Shown: positions 10,966-22,335, counted from the first letter of the stretch. The stretch is 64,000 nt of DNA from Spiroplasma endosymbiont of Panorpa germanica (GCF_964019765.1 NZ_OZ026461.1:248001-312000), one strand, 5' to 3'. Translations and numbers: made by a program. Notes: generated by a model not told the origin, from the sequence alone.

Positions 10966-12831
10966 ATGAGAAAACTGCTAATGATTTTAGGGGCATTGAG
11001 TCTAACAATATCAATACCTTTAAATGTTGTATCTTGCAAAAAAACTATTTCTGATGATAATTTCGATTATGAAGCACTAATTAATGACTTGCAGTCAAGA
11101 TCTCAAGAGATGTTTGAACTCAACATGAATGAAGACTTAGAAAAGTTTTATTACATCGACGAAGAATCAATGCAAATGCATTGAGATAGTTTTAGAATCC
11201 AAAGATTTGCTGACATTTTGGGGGAAGAGAAAACTGTCGAATTAAGTAATAATTCAGAAGAATTTAAAGAATTTAATGAATTGATTCAAGCAAATGCTAA
11301 TTTAGAAAAGTTAAAGAAATCTGCTAATGAAGCCTTTTTAAGTGATATTAACTTTAAACCGATTTTAAAAGGAGGGAAAAGTCCCTTCGCTAGTTCGAGT
11401 ATAAAATTAGATAAAGTAACAATCGAATCTCCATTTACAGGTTCTGAAGATGCCAGAACTAATGTTATTAAAATGAATTATATTTTATCAAGTCAAATTG
11501 AGTACTTAAATTCAAAAGGAGAATCTTCAATTTCTACAGTTTCATTCAAATCAGCCATGTATGTGTTTGAAGATGCAAATGATTCCAACGTGTTTACTGA
11601 ATTTAGTCAAAAATTACATGAATTTGTTGTTTCAGATAAATACTCGAATAGCTTTTTAACGGTTAATAACTCATTTAATCATAGAAATCTTTTTTCAGAA
11701 TATAGTCAAAAAAATAATTTTAGTGAAATTTATGATAATATTTTTAAAGATCCAGAATTTCAAATCAAGGGAGGGAAAAGTCGTCTAAAACTTGATACAA
11801 GTAATGCTAAATTTGATAATAACACCCCTAGATTTATTTACCATGATAATTGAATGTCTGGGGCAACCAAGTATGATTTTAACGATAATTCTTCATGGAC
11901 TGTTAAATCAAAAGAAGCTTTAATTGAAGGTGGAGAAAAAATAAATGATTTAGCCAAAGAAGTTTCTGGTAATGATTCTACTATTTATATACCTACAAAA
12001 GTTCATGATTCGGTTTTAAAAAATTTAGAAAATAATCCACAATCTTCGCGTTATGTAAACTCTGAAAACGTCTTTATTAATTATAGAAGTGGCAATATTT
12101 CATACGATTTTAAAAGCCTTATTTCACGTAATGGTATCAAGGTTGATGAAAATTTAAATGGGGAAAATAAAGCCGAAGCAAACCGATTGCTTGGAATACT
12201 TGGAACCTATGTTACAAACGTTAAATTAGAATATAAATCAAGTGAAAATGACTCTGTTATGACAATGGAACTGCCCAAACAATTTTTTATTACTCGCCAA
12301 TTGACATCATTTGAAAACACAACTTTGTATTATGAACAGTTAATTAGAGCGCAGCTGTTGTTTCAAAGAGAAATGTTTGGATTTACAAGAGGTCAGTGAT
12401 CTAAATCTAATAATCATGCCTTTGTTTTTAAAAAACCAGACGTAATTAGTGAAAATTTTCAACCAGGAGTTTTGTATGACGTTAAGGAATTAATGAATGG
12501 TTGTTATGATGAGGCTGTAAAGAAAATTAATAGTGCTAATCTTCTAGGCAATGGTGAAAAAATTGAATATTATATTGGTGGATTTATGTTTAACTACGAA
12601 CCAGAACAATTTAAAATTAATGAAGAGGGTTACATGTTTTTTTATAAATTTTTTGATAAAACTTTGGTTACAAAAGACCACTGGTTCATACTAAATCCAA
12701 TAACAAGTAGAAGTGCTAATTATATTTATGGTTTACCTAATCGTTGTTTCAATTTCACTTCTTGAAGCAGAAATGATATAGTGCTAACTGATTTTAATGA
12801 TGACAAAACCGCTTTTAAACTTCAACAATAA
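10966..12831 (+). CDS. lipoprotein, 621 aa, unknown function
   Basis: Signal peptide with lipobox VVSC (Cys24), preceded by AGGAGTTTGAAGC before the ATG. The mature part is polar, rich in Asn, Ser, Lys and Glu, without further membrane helices. A short motif GGKS occurs twice (about residues 138 and 269). I do not recognise a domain. Its 5' end abuts the truncated end of the divergent carrier gene, suggesting that it arrived or moved there by rearrangement. Confidence 0.85.
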
Positions 12832-12859
12832 AGTTGCTGGATTATCAATAGTTAAAATT

Positions 12860-12894
12860 AACCATCAAAACTTAAGTTGTTGATGGTTTTTTAT
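12860..12894 (+). terminator. intrinsic terminator after the 621-aa lipoprotein
   Basis: Arms AACCATCAA (12860-12868) and TTGATGGTT (12880-12888), with AACTTAAGTT folding inside, then TTTTATTT. Confidence 0.8.
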
Positions 12895-12959
12895 TTATAC
12901 TGGTTTAATTAATCCATCTCAATGGTTGAAAATAGTGTAAAATAATAAAAAGAGGCAAT

Positions 12960-13976
12960 ATGAGTAAAAAAAGCAACAAAAATAGTTTAACCAAGGAAGT
13001 TGTTAATGAGAAATTTATTAACAGGTATTTTCCAGAAAATCGCGATAGAAAAAAATTCATTGACCCAAAATTTTTAATTTTTGGTAAGAGAATGAAAAAA
13101 CCGATTTGAGAAATAATTTTTCTAACAATTAGCACATTCAGTGTTTTGACGATTGGGATTTTATACTTCATAAAATCTGAGAGCATTTCTAGAGTAATTA
13201 AAAATGACTATGTCTTTTTATTCATTTCTTTATCAATGACGGTTCTAATTTTGCTAAGAATTGGAAGCATTACAATTGCTAATTATCGTATTAACGAATC
13301 TTTTATTTCTGAATACTGAACAAAGAGATATTGTAAATTAGAAGATATTGCCTATAATGAATTCAAAGGTAATAAAGTTTATGATTTAATCTTTTTGGAC
13401 CTAATGGATAAAATAGACCATAAAAAATTTCCTAATCTAAAGAGAATGCTGTACAGTTGTTTTTACATTTACTTCATATTCATAATACAAATCCTGGTTT
13501 TAGCAAATATGACATTTGATGAAGAAGGGACAAAATCAGTGATCGAGATTGTCATTCCAACAATTGACTCATTACTAGTAATTTACATTTCCAAAGAATA
13601 TGTCAAAACATTAGCCTTGTTTTATCGCGATCAAGAGTACAAATTGATAGAATATATTAACTTTTTTGACTTAAATAACTCAATAATTGAGGAATTAACA
13701 CAAATTATTGAAAATGAAAAAGATTCAAATAAAAATTTATTGCTTAATTTTGCAAACAGTTTAGGCAAACTGCGTAGATTTGAACTATATGTTGATTTAT
13801 CAAATATTCTTAAAATAATGATTGATAACAACCTAACACAAGAAATGGATCTAAAGGCCTTGAAATATTATCTATTTGTTACTAATTTAGCTTTAGGAAA
13901 GATACTAATCAATGAAAATGACCGATCAGAAAACACTTATATTATGAAACTTTTCATAGATGAGGCAATAAAATAA
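12960..13976 (+). CDS. multispanning membrane protein, unknown function
   Basis: 338 aa. ATG after AAAGAGGCAAT. A charged cytosolic N-terminus (about 45 aa) is followed by hydrophobic segments near residues 48-68, 82-100, 163-180 and 188-206, then a soluble, helical C-terminal half. No enzymatic motif is visible. It lies 61 nt before the next membrane-protein gene and may share its transcript. Family not recognised. Confidence 0.75.
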
Positions 13977-14037
13977 AAAAAATTGTTTTTTTCTCAATTT
14001 ATGACTATAATTAATTGTATGTAAAAAGGAGAAAAAC

Positions 14038-14850
14038 ATGAATCATAAAACTTTTAAAATTTGTTATAAACTGATTTTTGGTATTAATGGTATTTGTATT
14101 TTGCTTTGAGGTTACATTTCAGGAATGTTAAATACTGAAATGATTCAAAATAGCTATCGTGGCGATTACCAATACTTCACCGAAGAATTCATAACAACTT
14201 ACACGTTTTTATCAAATATCTTAGTCTTGACTTGACTAATTTATTCAGGAATCTTTCATAGTAGAGAAAATAAAAACAAATATCAATCTCAGGGATTTGC
14301 AACAGCAATTTCTTGTTATATATCAGTAACGTTTATCGTTTACAACTTTGTATTAATTCCAGTAGAGGGTTGACCAAGTTCAGCCGCTGATCAAGCAATT
14401 ACAATTATCGACCATATGGTAAATCCAATTGTAATGGTAGTATACTTAGTATTCTTAATGGAAAATAAAACTAAAATTAATTTAAAAGAATTCTTTATCA
14501 AAAAATTTATTTGAGTTTGAGCAGGAACTCTTGCTTACTGTGTATTTGCAATGTTAAGAGGAGAATTAAGAGTTAATTCTGATCCAAACTTTGAGGGTCG
14601 TTATTACCCATACTTCTTCTTGGATGTTCATTCGGGATTGGGAGTACTTTGATTCTTAATGGCATTTGTGTCAATTACAGGAATGCTGATCGGATTCTCA
14701 TTCTTATACAACTACGCAAGTAATCAAATGATTGAAAAAGATTATTACAAAGCTTGAAGTGGTTTGGAAGTTGAGAAAACTAACAAAGCCGATAAAGTTG
14801 AAAAAGTAGCTGCTAAAAAAACGCCTAAAAAAACAGCTGTAAAAGAATAA
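14038..14850 (+). CDS. six-helix membrane protein (Pr6Pr-like)
   Basis: 270 aa with about six hydrophobic segments (near 10-29, 57-77, 92-118, 125-150, 158-180, 200-230) and a Lys/Ala-rich cytosolic tail. Conserved-looking spots include YNFVLIP, DHMVNP and DVHSGLGVLW, a pattern I associate with the mollicute Pr6Pr membrane family; that assignment is from memory and moderate. Strong AAAAGGAG site before the ATG, own terminator after. Confidence 0.75.
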
Positions 14851-14865
14851 AATTAAAATTTTATC

Positions 14866-14917
14866 ACTATTTTAATAATTGTTAAGAAATTAGCAATTTA
14901 TTAAAATAGTTTTTTTA
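14866..14917 (+). terminator. long hairpin terminator
   Basis: Arms ACTATTTTAATAA and TTATTAAAATAGT, extended by TTG/CAA inside, then a run of seven T. Confidence 0.8.
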
Positions 14918-14965
14918 TGAATAATTTCAAATAATATTTAAACTTGGGTTTATTAAGGCCTCATT

Positions 14966-14984
14966 TTAGGTATAATTAACCTAA
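14966..14984 (+). promoter_or_regulatory. -10 element inside an inverted repeat
   Basis: TATAAT at 14971-14976 lies between TTAGGT (14966-14971) and ACCTAA (14979-14984), 29 bp before the phosphatase ATG. The repeat could be an operator over the promoter of the 15005-15945 pair. The -35 is not clear. Confidence 0.4.
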
Positions 14985-15004
14985 CCAAATATTAGGAGGT
15001 TTTT

Positions 15005-15448
15005 ATGAAAAAAATAACAGATAATTTATATTTAGGTGATCGTCACTCAGCGCCAGTGGAAAGTGATATTATTATTTCTTGTGCTCAAGAAATGTACCAA
15101 GATATAATAAAAGATGATAAAAATTATTCAAACCAAGGTGCAGGTAAACACTATTTTAATTTCGAGGACTATCCTGATGTAAAAGGTTTAGACCCACATC
15201 TAGTTTTTTTGGCAGTTAATTTAATTGAAAACAATGTTTCAGATAAACAAATTTATGTTCATTGCATTTGAGGTATTAATCGCAGCGCTTCAATAGTTTT
15301 CATTTATTTGGTTAGAAATAACTTACTGCCACAATCAGATTTCAAAACCGCACAAAAAGCATTTCAGAAGATTTACCCACCATTTAGTCCAAATCCAGGT
15401 TGACAAATATTTTTGATAAATAATTTTCCTTTTGATAAACTATGCTAA
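15005..15448 (+). CDS. dual-specificity/tyrosine phosphatase-like protein
   Basis: 147 aa, cytosolic. It opens ITDNLYLGDRHSA, as in dual-specificity phosphatases, and has the C-X5-R loop HC87-IWGIN-R93-S with a following hydrophobic helix. The general-acid Asp is plausibly in the loop around FEDYPDVKGLD. Probably removes phosphate from proteins or small molecules. Strong TTAGGAGG ribosome binding site. Its end overlaps the start of the next gene by 7 nt, implying translational coupling. Confidence 0.85.
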
Positions 15449-15945
15449 AGATTAGTTTAAAATGAGCGCAATTTCAATTAGATGAAGTTAATTACTTGAT
15501 CGCTTTGAACAATAATAAGATTGTTTACCTAAATATGGGGGCTAATGCTTTTGATGATTTCAGTAGTTTCTTGAAAGTAAATAATTTTGAAGCTAATGAA
15601 GATCAAAGCTTGGAAGCTTTTGGTATCAATAAAATTAATGATTATTTTAATCATTTCAACTTGATAAGTTTAGATGATCTTGAACTTTATGGTACACCAT
15701 TTCAAATAAAGGTTTGAAAAACTCTTTTTTCAGTCTCGAGGAACAAATTGCTGACTTATCAGGAATTAGCTTTTTTAGTAAATCAGCCATTGGCTAATCG
15801 AGCAGTTGGAACGGCCTTAAAAAATAACCCGATTTTGATTTTTATTCCATGTCATTTGGTTATAAGTAAATCAGGAATGATTAATTACAAAGCTGGACCA
15901 GAGTTGAAAGTCTTCGTACAATCAAAGGAAAAACTTACTTTTTAG
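15442..15945 (+). CDS. ogt: methylated-DNA--protein-cysteine methyltransferase
   Basis: Suicide repair protein that takes alkyl groups from O6-alkylguanine in DNA, 167 aa. C-terminal domain has TPFQIKVWKTL, RAVGTALKNNP and the acceptor-Cys motif P-C137-H-L-V. The usual motif is PCHRV, so the Arg is Leu here. ATG at 15442 lies inside the end of the phosphatase gene. The first 80 residues are diverged from the family N-domain. Confidence 0.87.
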
Positions 15946-15981
15946 GTTTTTTTGGTATATTATAATATAAGTAGGTGAGTT

Positions 15982-16812
15982 ATGAGAAAAGACATTATTA
16001 TTTTTAGTGATCTTGATTCAACAGCGCTACAGGATAATCATTTGTTTTCTGAAGAGACAAAAGATGTCGTTGTTGAATTATACAAAAAAGGAATTTACTT
16101 TTGCCCAGTGACTGCTAGAAGTGCTAAGGATATTTTAAAACAAGGTGAAATACTAAGCTTAGACCAACACGGAGGCATAATCGCTGGAGCCAATGGTGCT
16201 AAAATTTATGACTATAAAACTAAGAAATGAATTTTTGAAAGTTTTATTGATCGAAACGTAATTGAAACTGTTTTCAAGGAAACTTACGGAAAAATCGGAA
16301 AAATTAAGGTTCATTATTTTGCTGATGATTCTGTTTACGTTTATGGTGAAGGGGAAAATTCTAAATATTGAAGTGAATTGATGAAAATGGATTATAATAT
16401 AATTAAATCAGTTGAAGAAATTGACAAGCCCATCACCCATCTAACTATTATTCTAGAAAAAGATTCAACTGACCAGAAAGCTGAGGAATTTTATAATAGT
16501 TACGTTAAAATGATTCCGGGTGTAGACATTAAAAAATATACAGCAAGAATTTTTGAAGTAATTAACAAGGGTGTTAACAAGGGCTTAGCAGTTAAAAAAA
16601 TTTGTGAGTATCTAGGATTTGAAAAACAGAATTCAAAATCTTATGCCTTTGGGGATAGTTTTAATGATTTTGAAATGTTTAATAAAGTTGATGTTGGTGT
16701 GGCGATGCAAAATGCGATCCCCCAACTAATAGATATTGCAGATGATATTACATTAAATAACAACGAAAATGGGGTTTCCCATTATATAAAAACAAAAATA
16801 CTTGATAAATAA
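15982..16812 (+). CDS. Cof-type HAD-IIB phosphatase
   Basis: 276-aa cytosolic phosphatase of the HAD superfamily. The nucleophile motif is D10-L-D12-S; the cap begins near GGIIAGANGAKIYD; the C-terminal block has KGLAVKKICEYLG and FGDSFNDFEMF (metal-binding Asp pair). Likely dephosphorylates sugar phosphates or nucleotides. Preceded by TATATTATAATATAAG, an A/T-rich -10 region, so it may head a unit with thioredoxin and the next HAD gene. Confidence 0.9.
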
Positions 16813-16831
16813 AGGTTAAAGGAGAAATATT

Positions 16832-17137
16832 ATGTCAAAAATACAGATAAAGTCTTTAGAAGAGTTTAATAATTTAATTGCAGATAAGAAAGTTTTGGTT
16901 GATTTCTATGCAGATTGATGTGGTCCATGTAAAATGATCGCCCCAATTTTAGAAGAAATTTCAAATGAACAAGAAGAAACTATAATAGCCAAAGTGGATG
17001 TTGATGATTTAGTTGATATTGCTAAGAATTATGAAGTGATGTCAATTCCAACTTTAATTTTATTTGATAAAGGTAAATTAAAAGAAAGGGTCACTGGTTT
17101 TGTTCCAAAAAATAAAATTCTGGACTTAATAAAATAG
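16832..17137 (+). CDS. trxA: thioredoxin
   Basis: Small redox protein that keeps cytosolic protein thiols reduced, 101 aa. Active site W-C30-G-P-C33 with TGA coding the Trp, cis-Pro in SIPTLILF. ATG after AAAGGAGAAATATT. Lies 19 nt after one HAD gene and 9 nt before the next, so co-transcribed. Confidence 0.96.
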
Positions 17138-17146
17138 GTAATAAAT

Positions 17147-17974
17147 ATGATAAAAATGATTGTCGTTGATATTGATGGAACCCTTGCTTATAAAAAAAGT
17201 AAAGTTTCAAAGGAAAATATAGAAGCTATTAAGAAAGCTAAGGAACAAGGGATTAGTGTTGTAATTGCCACAGGGAGAAATATTAACAAAATTCAAAAAG
17301 TAGCGGAACAAATCAACTCACACGTTGACAAAAGTCCTGTTGTTTCTTTGAATGGGGGAATGATTCACCAATGAGATGAAAATGGAAATGCTGAAATCTT
17401 ATTCAAAAAACCCTTTAAGCCAGATGAAAGTGAAGAAATTTTTAAAATAGCTAGCGAAAACAACGTTATTCTTTTTGCTTATACTGAAGATGACCACTTA
17501 GCTTATGTTAATAAGAAAAAAAGTATGTTCTTATTTGTTCTAAAAAGAATAAGTAAGAGAAAAACCAAACTATTTGATAAAGTTAAAGAACCATTACAGA
17601 TAATGAAGTTTATCTGCTTTGGTAAAAATGACCACATAAATAAATTTAGAGAAGAAATGACTAAAAGAAAATTTGAATCTTATGCTTGAAGTTATGTTTC
17701 AAAAGGTACTACTAATTTAGAGGTTAATCCTAATTCCGTGGATAAATCAACTGCTCTAAAATTAATAGCTAAGCAAATGAATATTAAGCCTTCAGAAATT
17801 GTTTATTTTGGAGATGGAGAAAATGATTTAAAATCTATACAGTGAGCCGGTCTTGGGGTTGCGATGGAAAATGCACCTGAGGCGATTAAGTCTGAGGCGA
17901 ACGAAGTTGCTCTACACCATAAAAAACATGGAGTGGCAGTTAAAATCAATGAAATCCTAGAAAATGTTAAATAG
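17147..17974 (+). CDS. Cof-type HAD-IIB phosphatase
   Basis: 275 aa. Classic motif I D8-I-D10-G-T, motif II VIATGR, cap domain after VSLNGGMIHQ, and motif IV FGDGENDLKSI followed by GVAMENAPE. Closer to the standard Cof/YidA pattern than its upstream relative (15982). Phosphatase on sugar phosphates or other small phosphates; substrate cannot be read from sequence. Ends at its own terminator. Confidence 0.93.
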
Positions 17975-17984
17975 ATAAAATTTT

Positions 17985-18017
17985 AAACTCTTCAGTTTGT
18001 TATTGGAGAGTTTTTTT
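17985..18017 (+). terminator. intrinsic terminator after the HAD/thioredoxin cluster
   Basis: Arms AACTCTTC and GGAGAGTT (two G-T pairs) followed by TTTTTTT. Confidence 0.7.
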
Positions 18018-18072
18018 CATTTGTAGTTGATCTTAATTTATTCACGATTACTCATTGGAGGTAATAACAGAG

Positions 18073-18252
18073 ATGATTAATTTCAATAGACAAAATTTTA
18101 GTTTTAAGCTTTTGTCAAATATCCGTATAACAAATGACCTAAAATTCATTAAGAAATCTTTTAAAAATATGAATAGTATTTCGGTGATGAGTTGCTTTAA
18201 TAGCAAAAAAATAAATAATTTGGGTGTAAATTTCAATAGACCTAAGGACTAA
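18073..18252 (+). CDS. possible small protein, 59 aa
   Basis: ATG at 18073 lies 10 nt after a good GGAGGT (18057-18062). The product is basic and polar, with NFNR near both ends because a 13-bp direct repeat (AATTTCAATAGAC, 18079 and 18229) brackets the frame. No homologue is recognised. It may be a real microprotein or a chance frame. Confidence 0.3.
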   Translation: MINFNRQNFSFKLLSNIRITNDLKFIKKSFKNMNSISVMSCFNSKKINNLGVNFNRPKD

Positions 18253-18285
18253 AATAATAATTTTTTTAAGCATTTAAGATAAAAA

Positions 18286-18308
18286 AACCGCCAGAAAGCT
18301 GGCCGTAA
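18286..18308 (-). terminator. minus-strand terminator-like hairpin
   Basis: GCCAG/CTGGC stem followed, on the minus strand, by GG and seven T. It is the most G+C-rich hairpin in this gap, and no minus-strand gene is recognised immediately upstream of it. Confidence 0.5.
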
Positions 18309-18430
18309 TTTTATTTAAAAATGCTCTTTTTTATTTGCAAGCAATTTAGAATTAAGTATTCAAAATTCAAAATATTTTCTATTAATAAAAAAACTTACTT
18401 ATTTTTATTAATAAGTTGATTAAATCAAGG

Positions 18431-18436
18431 TATAAT
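18431..18436 (+). promoter_or_regulatory. -10 element of the microprotein/GIY-YIG pair
   Basis: TATAAT at 18431-18436, 19 bp before the ATG of the 51-aa gene. A -35 at proper spacing is not obvious in the A/T-rich sequence upstream. Confidence 0.45.
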
Positions 18437-18454
18437 AGAAAAAAGGAGATATTT

Positions 18455-18610
18455 ATGAAAGAGTATAATGCAAAATGTTTTAAGTGTGTTGCTGAGCAAC
18501 AAAAGGATAAAAAACCAGCTGGAGCAGCTGGAGTATTATTTTCTAAAATGCAACAAAATCTAGTTGGAAATGTTGAAGACGAAGTTTTTGTTTGTCAAAG
18601 ACATAGATAG
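18455..18610 (+). CDS. Cys-rich microprotein, 51 aa
   Basis: ATG after AAAAGGAGATATTT. The chain has C8-F-K-C11 near the start and C-Q-R-H near the end, a CC/CH arrangement compatible with binding one zinc ion. It ends only 8 nt before the GIY-YIG gene, so the two are very probably co-expressed. Function unknown. Confidence 0.75.
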   Translation: MKEYNAKCFKCVAEQQKDKKPAGAAGVLFSKMQQNLVGNVEDEVFVCQRHR

Positions 18611-18618
18611 ATTTAAAA

Positions 18619-19317
18619 ATGAATATTGAAAAAGTAATAGAAAATTTAAGAATCGATTACAATCAAATTAATGATGATCAAAGGTATTCGCTTTTTAATT
18701 CGTACACAAGGTATAGAATTTTAAGGCAAGCTAAATTGAGTAATAATGAAGCTACCAACAAGTATGCTCAAGAATTTCAAAATAGATTGATTGAAAAAAT
18801 TGAAAGTAATTTGAAGTCGGTTTCTTTTAAAGAAATTAAAGATAGCAAAAAATCAGTTGATTTGGGAGCTGGTGTCTACCTTATTTATTTAAAAGATAAG
18901 AAAAATAATGTTGTCTTAACTTATGTTGGAGAATCTAAACAAATTTGAACTCGTTGAAAAAGCCATCTTCGTGAAATTGATCCAAAAACTTCGCAAAAAC
19001 GCAAACGACTTTACAATAAATTAAAAAAACTTTACAAGGAACAAAATTTAGATTATCGTAAAGTCCGCTTTGTTAAAATAGCTGACGAACCCGATCAAAA
19101 TAACAGACTTATTTCAGAGGCTTACTTTATATATAACTTTAAGTCACCAGTAATCAATGCGAACAACAAAAATTTAAATAGTCGAGCTGTTTGTATTAAT
19201 GGTCACGGCCGTATGTCTAGTTGCTTGAGTTATCAAATATTAGAATTTGAAGTAATCCCGGTGGTGCAATTTAGATGCAAAAATAAGGAATGTCGAGTTA
19301 AATTTGAGATATTCTAG
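18619..19317 (+). CDS. GIY-YIG nuclease-domain protein
   Basis: 232 aa. After an 80-aa helical N-terminus comes G85-V-Y87 ... Y102-V-G104, then R112 and a basic helix, and a Glu near 174 in ISEAYFIYNF, the order of a GIY-YIG catalytic domain. The C-terminus has spaced Cys/His residues (VCINGHGRMSSC, then RCKNKECR) that could form a zinc site. Such domains cut or process DNA; the target is unknown. It has no neighbouring mobile-element genes. Confidence 0.82.
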
Positions 19318-19352
19318 CAAAATACATTATAATGAATTAGAGGAGAAATAAA

Positions 19353-20702
19353 ATGATATTTTTAAATGACAAAAAACAGTTTGAGCTAACTCTAAAAGCT
19401 ATTAAAAAAAGTGAAGTAAAAAACACTTTAGTAAATTTAGATGACGAATCAGTTACTTTAATTTCAGAAGAAAAAACTATTTATATGGTTTTTGATGAAA
19501 TCAAAGGATGTACATATAAAAAGATAAGCAAAGCTTTAGCAAGCTTCTTAAAAGCTAATAAAAAAGATTTGAATATTGATGTGGACTCTTTTTTCAAAAT
19601 TAACGAAAGTAAAATTGATGGAATTTTTGATGCAGTAGTTGAAACTGCAATGTTTGAAAATCACAAAATAATTTCTTACAAAGAAAAAACTGTGGATAAA
19701 CCAAATATTAACTTAATTTGCAAAGCGGACAAATCAGCAAGATTTAATGAAACAGCTATTAAAATGGAATTTGTTAATTTCACCAGAGATTTACAAGATA
19801 CTCCACCAAATATAGCAACAAGTGTAACTATAGCAGATAAAATTGCCACCAAAGCAAAAGAAATTAAAGGTCTAAAAGTTACTGTTTTAAACAAAAAACA
19901 AATTGAAGATTTGAAAATGGGTCTTTTACTTTCTGTTAATGCAGGAAGTTATGTGGAACCAAGAGTTGTTGTTTTAGAATATATTGGAGATCCTAAAAAA
20001 GAGAAAATTGGTCTTGTAGGAAAAGGTATTACTTTTGACTCAGGAGGTTATTCTTTAAAACCATCTAACTTTATGGAAGGTATGAAATTTGATATGTCGG
20101 GTGCCACAATCATGTTATCATCAGTAATGGCTTTAGCAAAAGCTCAAGCTAAAACTAATGTAATGGCAATTGGACTATTCACTGATAATAGAATTGGTGG
20201 TCACGCAACTTTAGTTGAATCTGTAATCACAAGTATGAACGGTAAAACTGTTGAAATCACAAACACAGATGCTGAAGGTAGATTAGTTTTAGCAGATGGA
20301 ATTACTTATGCAGTTCGTGAAGCTAAAGTTGATAAAATTATCGATGCCGCTACTTTAACAGGAGCCATCGTAATAGCTTTAGGAAAATGACAAACAGGAG
20401 TTTTCTCAACTAATGACCAATGGTATGATGAAGTTGCCAAAGCAGCTCAAGCAGGTCATGAACCAATTTGAAGACAACCACTTTTAGAAGAGCACTTAAA
20501 AGCAATGCAATGTTCTCCAGTCGCTGACTTAGCAAACTCAGAACCAGGAAGAAATGCTGGAAGTTCAACTGCCGCTGCTTTCCTTGATTCATTTGCAGAA
20601 GGTAAACCATTTGTTCACTTAGATATCGCCGGAACAGCAGATGACGGTAAACGTGGCACAGGAGTAATGGTTAAAACAATTTTTGAACTATTAAATAAAT
20701 AA
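19353..20702 (+). CDS. pepA: leucyl aminopeptidase (M17 family)
   Basis: Cytosolic zinc/manganese aminopeptidase that trims N-terminal residues from peptides, 449 aa. Metal-binding blocks GKGITFDSGG and the M17 signature NTDAEGR (residues 304-310) are intact, along with the ATLTG helix. ATG after AGAGGAGAAATAAA. Closed by a strong bidirectional hairpin shared with the convergent alanyl-tRNA editing gene. Confidence 0.96.
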
Positions 20703-20703
20703 T

Positions 20704-20738
20704 AAAAAAACTACGAAAAATATTTCGTAGTTTTTTTA
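20704..20738. terminator. bidirectional terminator between pepA and the convergent gene
   Basis: Arms AAAAAAACTACGAAA and TTTCGTAGTTTTTTT around a 5-base loop (AATAT), with A and T runs on both sides. Confidence 0.9.
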
Positions 20739-22112
20739 TTAATCCTTTTCTAAAGCTGGGATTATTTTATCAAAATCTTCTTTTATTGAAGAAAACAGTT
20801 GAATAATTAAAGGACCTCCGCCTCCTTTAAAAGAGCTTTGATCTGCTAGATTTTTTTCATATCAATTTTTAATATTAAAATCAGCTTTTTGGTTACAAAC
20901 CAAAACAACATTGCTACTTGCTTGAACTTGATTGGCAAATACAATAACATTATTTGGATTTTCGTTTGCTAGTATTGAAGCCTTTGAAATTAATAATTTA
21001 TTAGTATAATTTTCATCAGCAGTTTGATAGTAGTGAAATTTGTCTTTAATTATTTTTGGTTTAAATTCTTGACTTAAAAAGTTTTTGATACTTTCTTGTT
21101 CAAGATTTTTTAGATACTTGTTAATTAAGGCGGTGATTTGTAAACCGATTTCATTTAACTCTCTAACAGCTAGATAATTTCATTGACTAGTTAATTTTTG
21201 ACAAGCATCAATTTGATCTTTAAAATTGTGATTCATTCCTAAATCAACAGCTTTTTTTATTTGATTTAAAATCTCAGCAAAGCGATTAGTAAGTTTATTT
21301 TCAAAATAATTATCAGCCACTAATTTATTTGTGGTCATATCGATAATCACAGCCTTGTTATTTTTTGAGTAATTCATAAACCATACTTGTTTTAATTCTT
21401 TGGTGTTATTAGCGTGTGTACCACTACAAGGTTCGATTACAATTTTGGGAAATTCAACCATTCTAACCATTTCCCCAGGATTAATCTTGGTGAATTCAAA
21501 TAAGTAATTTTTTTCATGTGCTTCTTCTTGAGTTACAAAAAAGATTTTTGATTTCACATTTTCGGGAATAATTTTTTGATTAATTTCATTAACAACTTCT
21601 AAAACTAATTGTGGAGTTATTTTATCATCATTGCAAAATTGTAATTGGTAGCGGTCGTTATTTAACTTGCTTCCTAATTCCTCAACATAATAACCAACAT
21701 GATTTAAGATGGTCTGTCACGTAATGTGAAGTGCTGAATGATTCAAAGATGAGTTATAACGAAATTCCTTGTTAACTTCTAAATCAACGATATCCTCTAC
21801 CTCAATACTTTGATTATTTAAATTTACTTCATGGATAAAATATCCTAAAACGATATCTTTGCGCACATCCATTATATTAAAGCGGTTTTTCTTGAAAACC
21901 ATTTCTCCTTGATCGCTATCTTGTCCACCTGAAATCGCATAAAAAGGGGTTTGGTCAAAAATTACATAACCATGACCAGATAATTTTTTTACTTTTGAAC
22001 CTTTTTCATCAAAGAGTCCGATTACTTTGGATTGAGAATTTAATTGCTCATAGCCCAAAAATTTTGTTTTCTCCAAGTTTGTTAAATCTATTTTATTTAA
22101 TAATTCATTCAT
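20739..22112 (-). CDS. freestanding alanyl-tRNA editing protein (AlaX-like)
   Basis: 457 aa. Resembles alanyl-tRNA synthetase without the aminoacylation domain: a beta-barrel region (GHGYVIFDQTPFYAISGGQ), then the editing-site metal ligands H125-xxx-H129 and C229-xxx-H233, followed by a DHHA1-type tail with the KGGGGPL loop. Expected to hydrolyse Ser or Gly wrongly attached to tRNA-Ala. ATG after GGGAGGAAATATT. The missing synthetase domain is a family feature of AlaX, not damage. Convergent with pepA. Confidence 0.88.
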
Positions 22113-22335
22113 TTTTAATATTTCCTCCCATTTCTTTTATTTTAACATAACTAAAGTAATCAAAGAAATCATGAAAATAAACTCATGTATTTGATATAGG
22201 ATTTTTTGGGTGTGACAAATAGCAACTACTTTTCAAATAAATGTAAATTTTAAGAGATACAGATTATTGAAACTTAATTTTTTATTAATTTATTGAGATA
22301 TTTGATTTAAAATAATATAAGTAAGAGGTTAAAAT

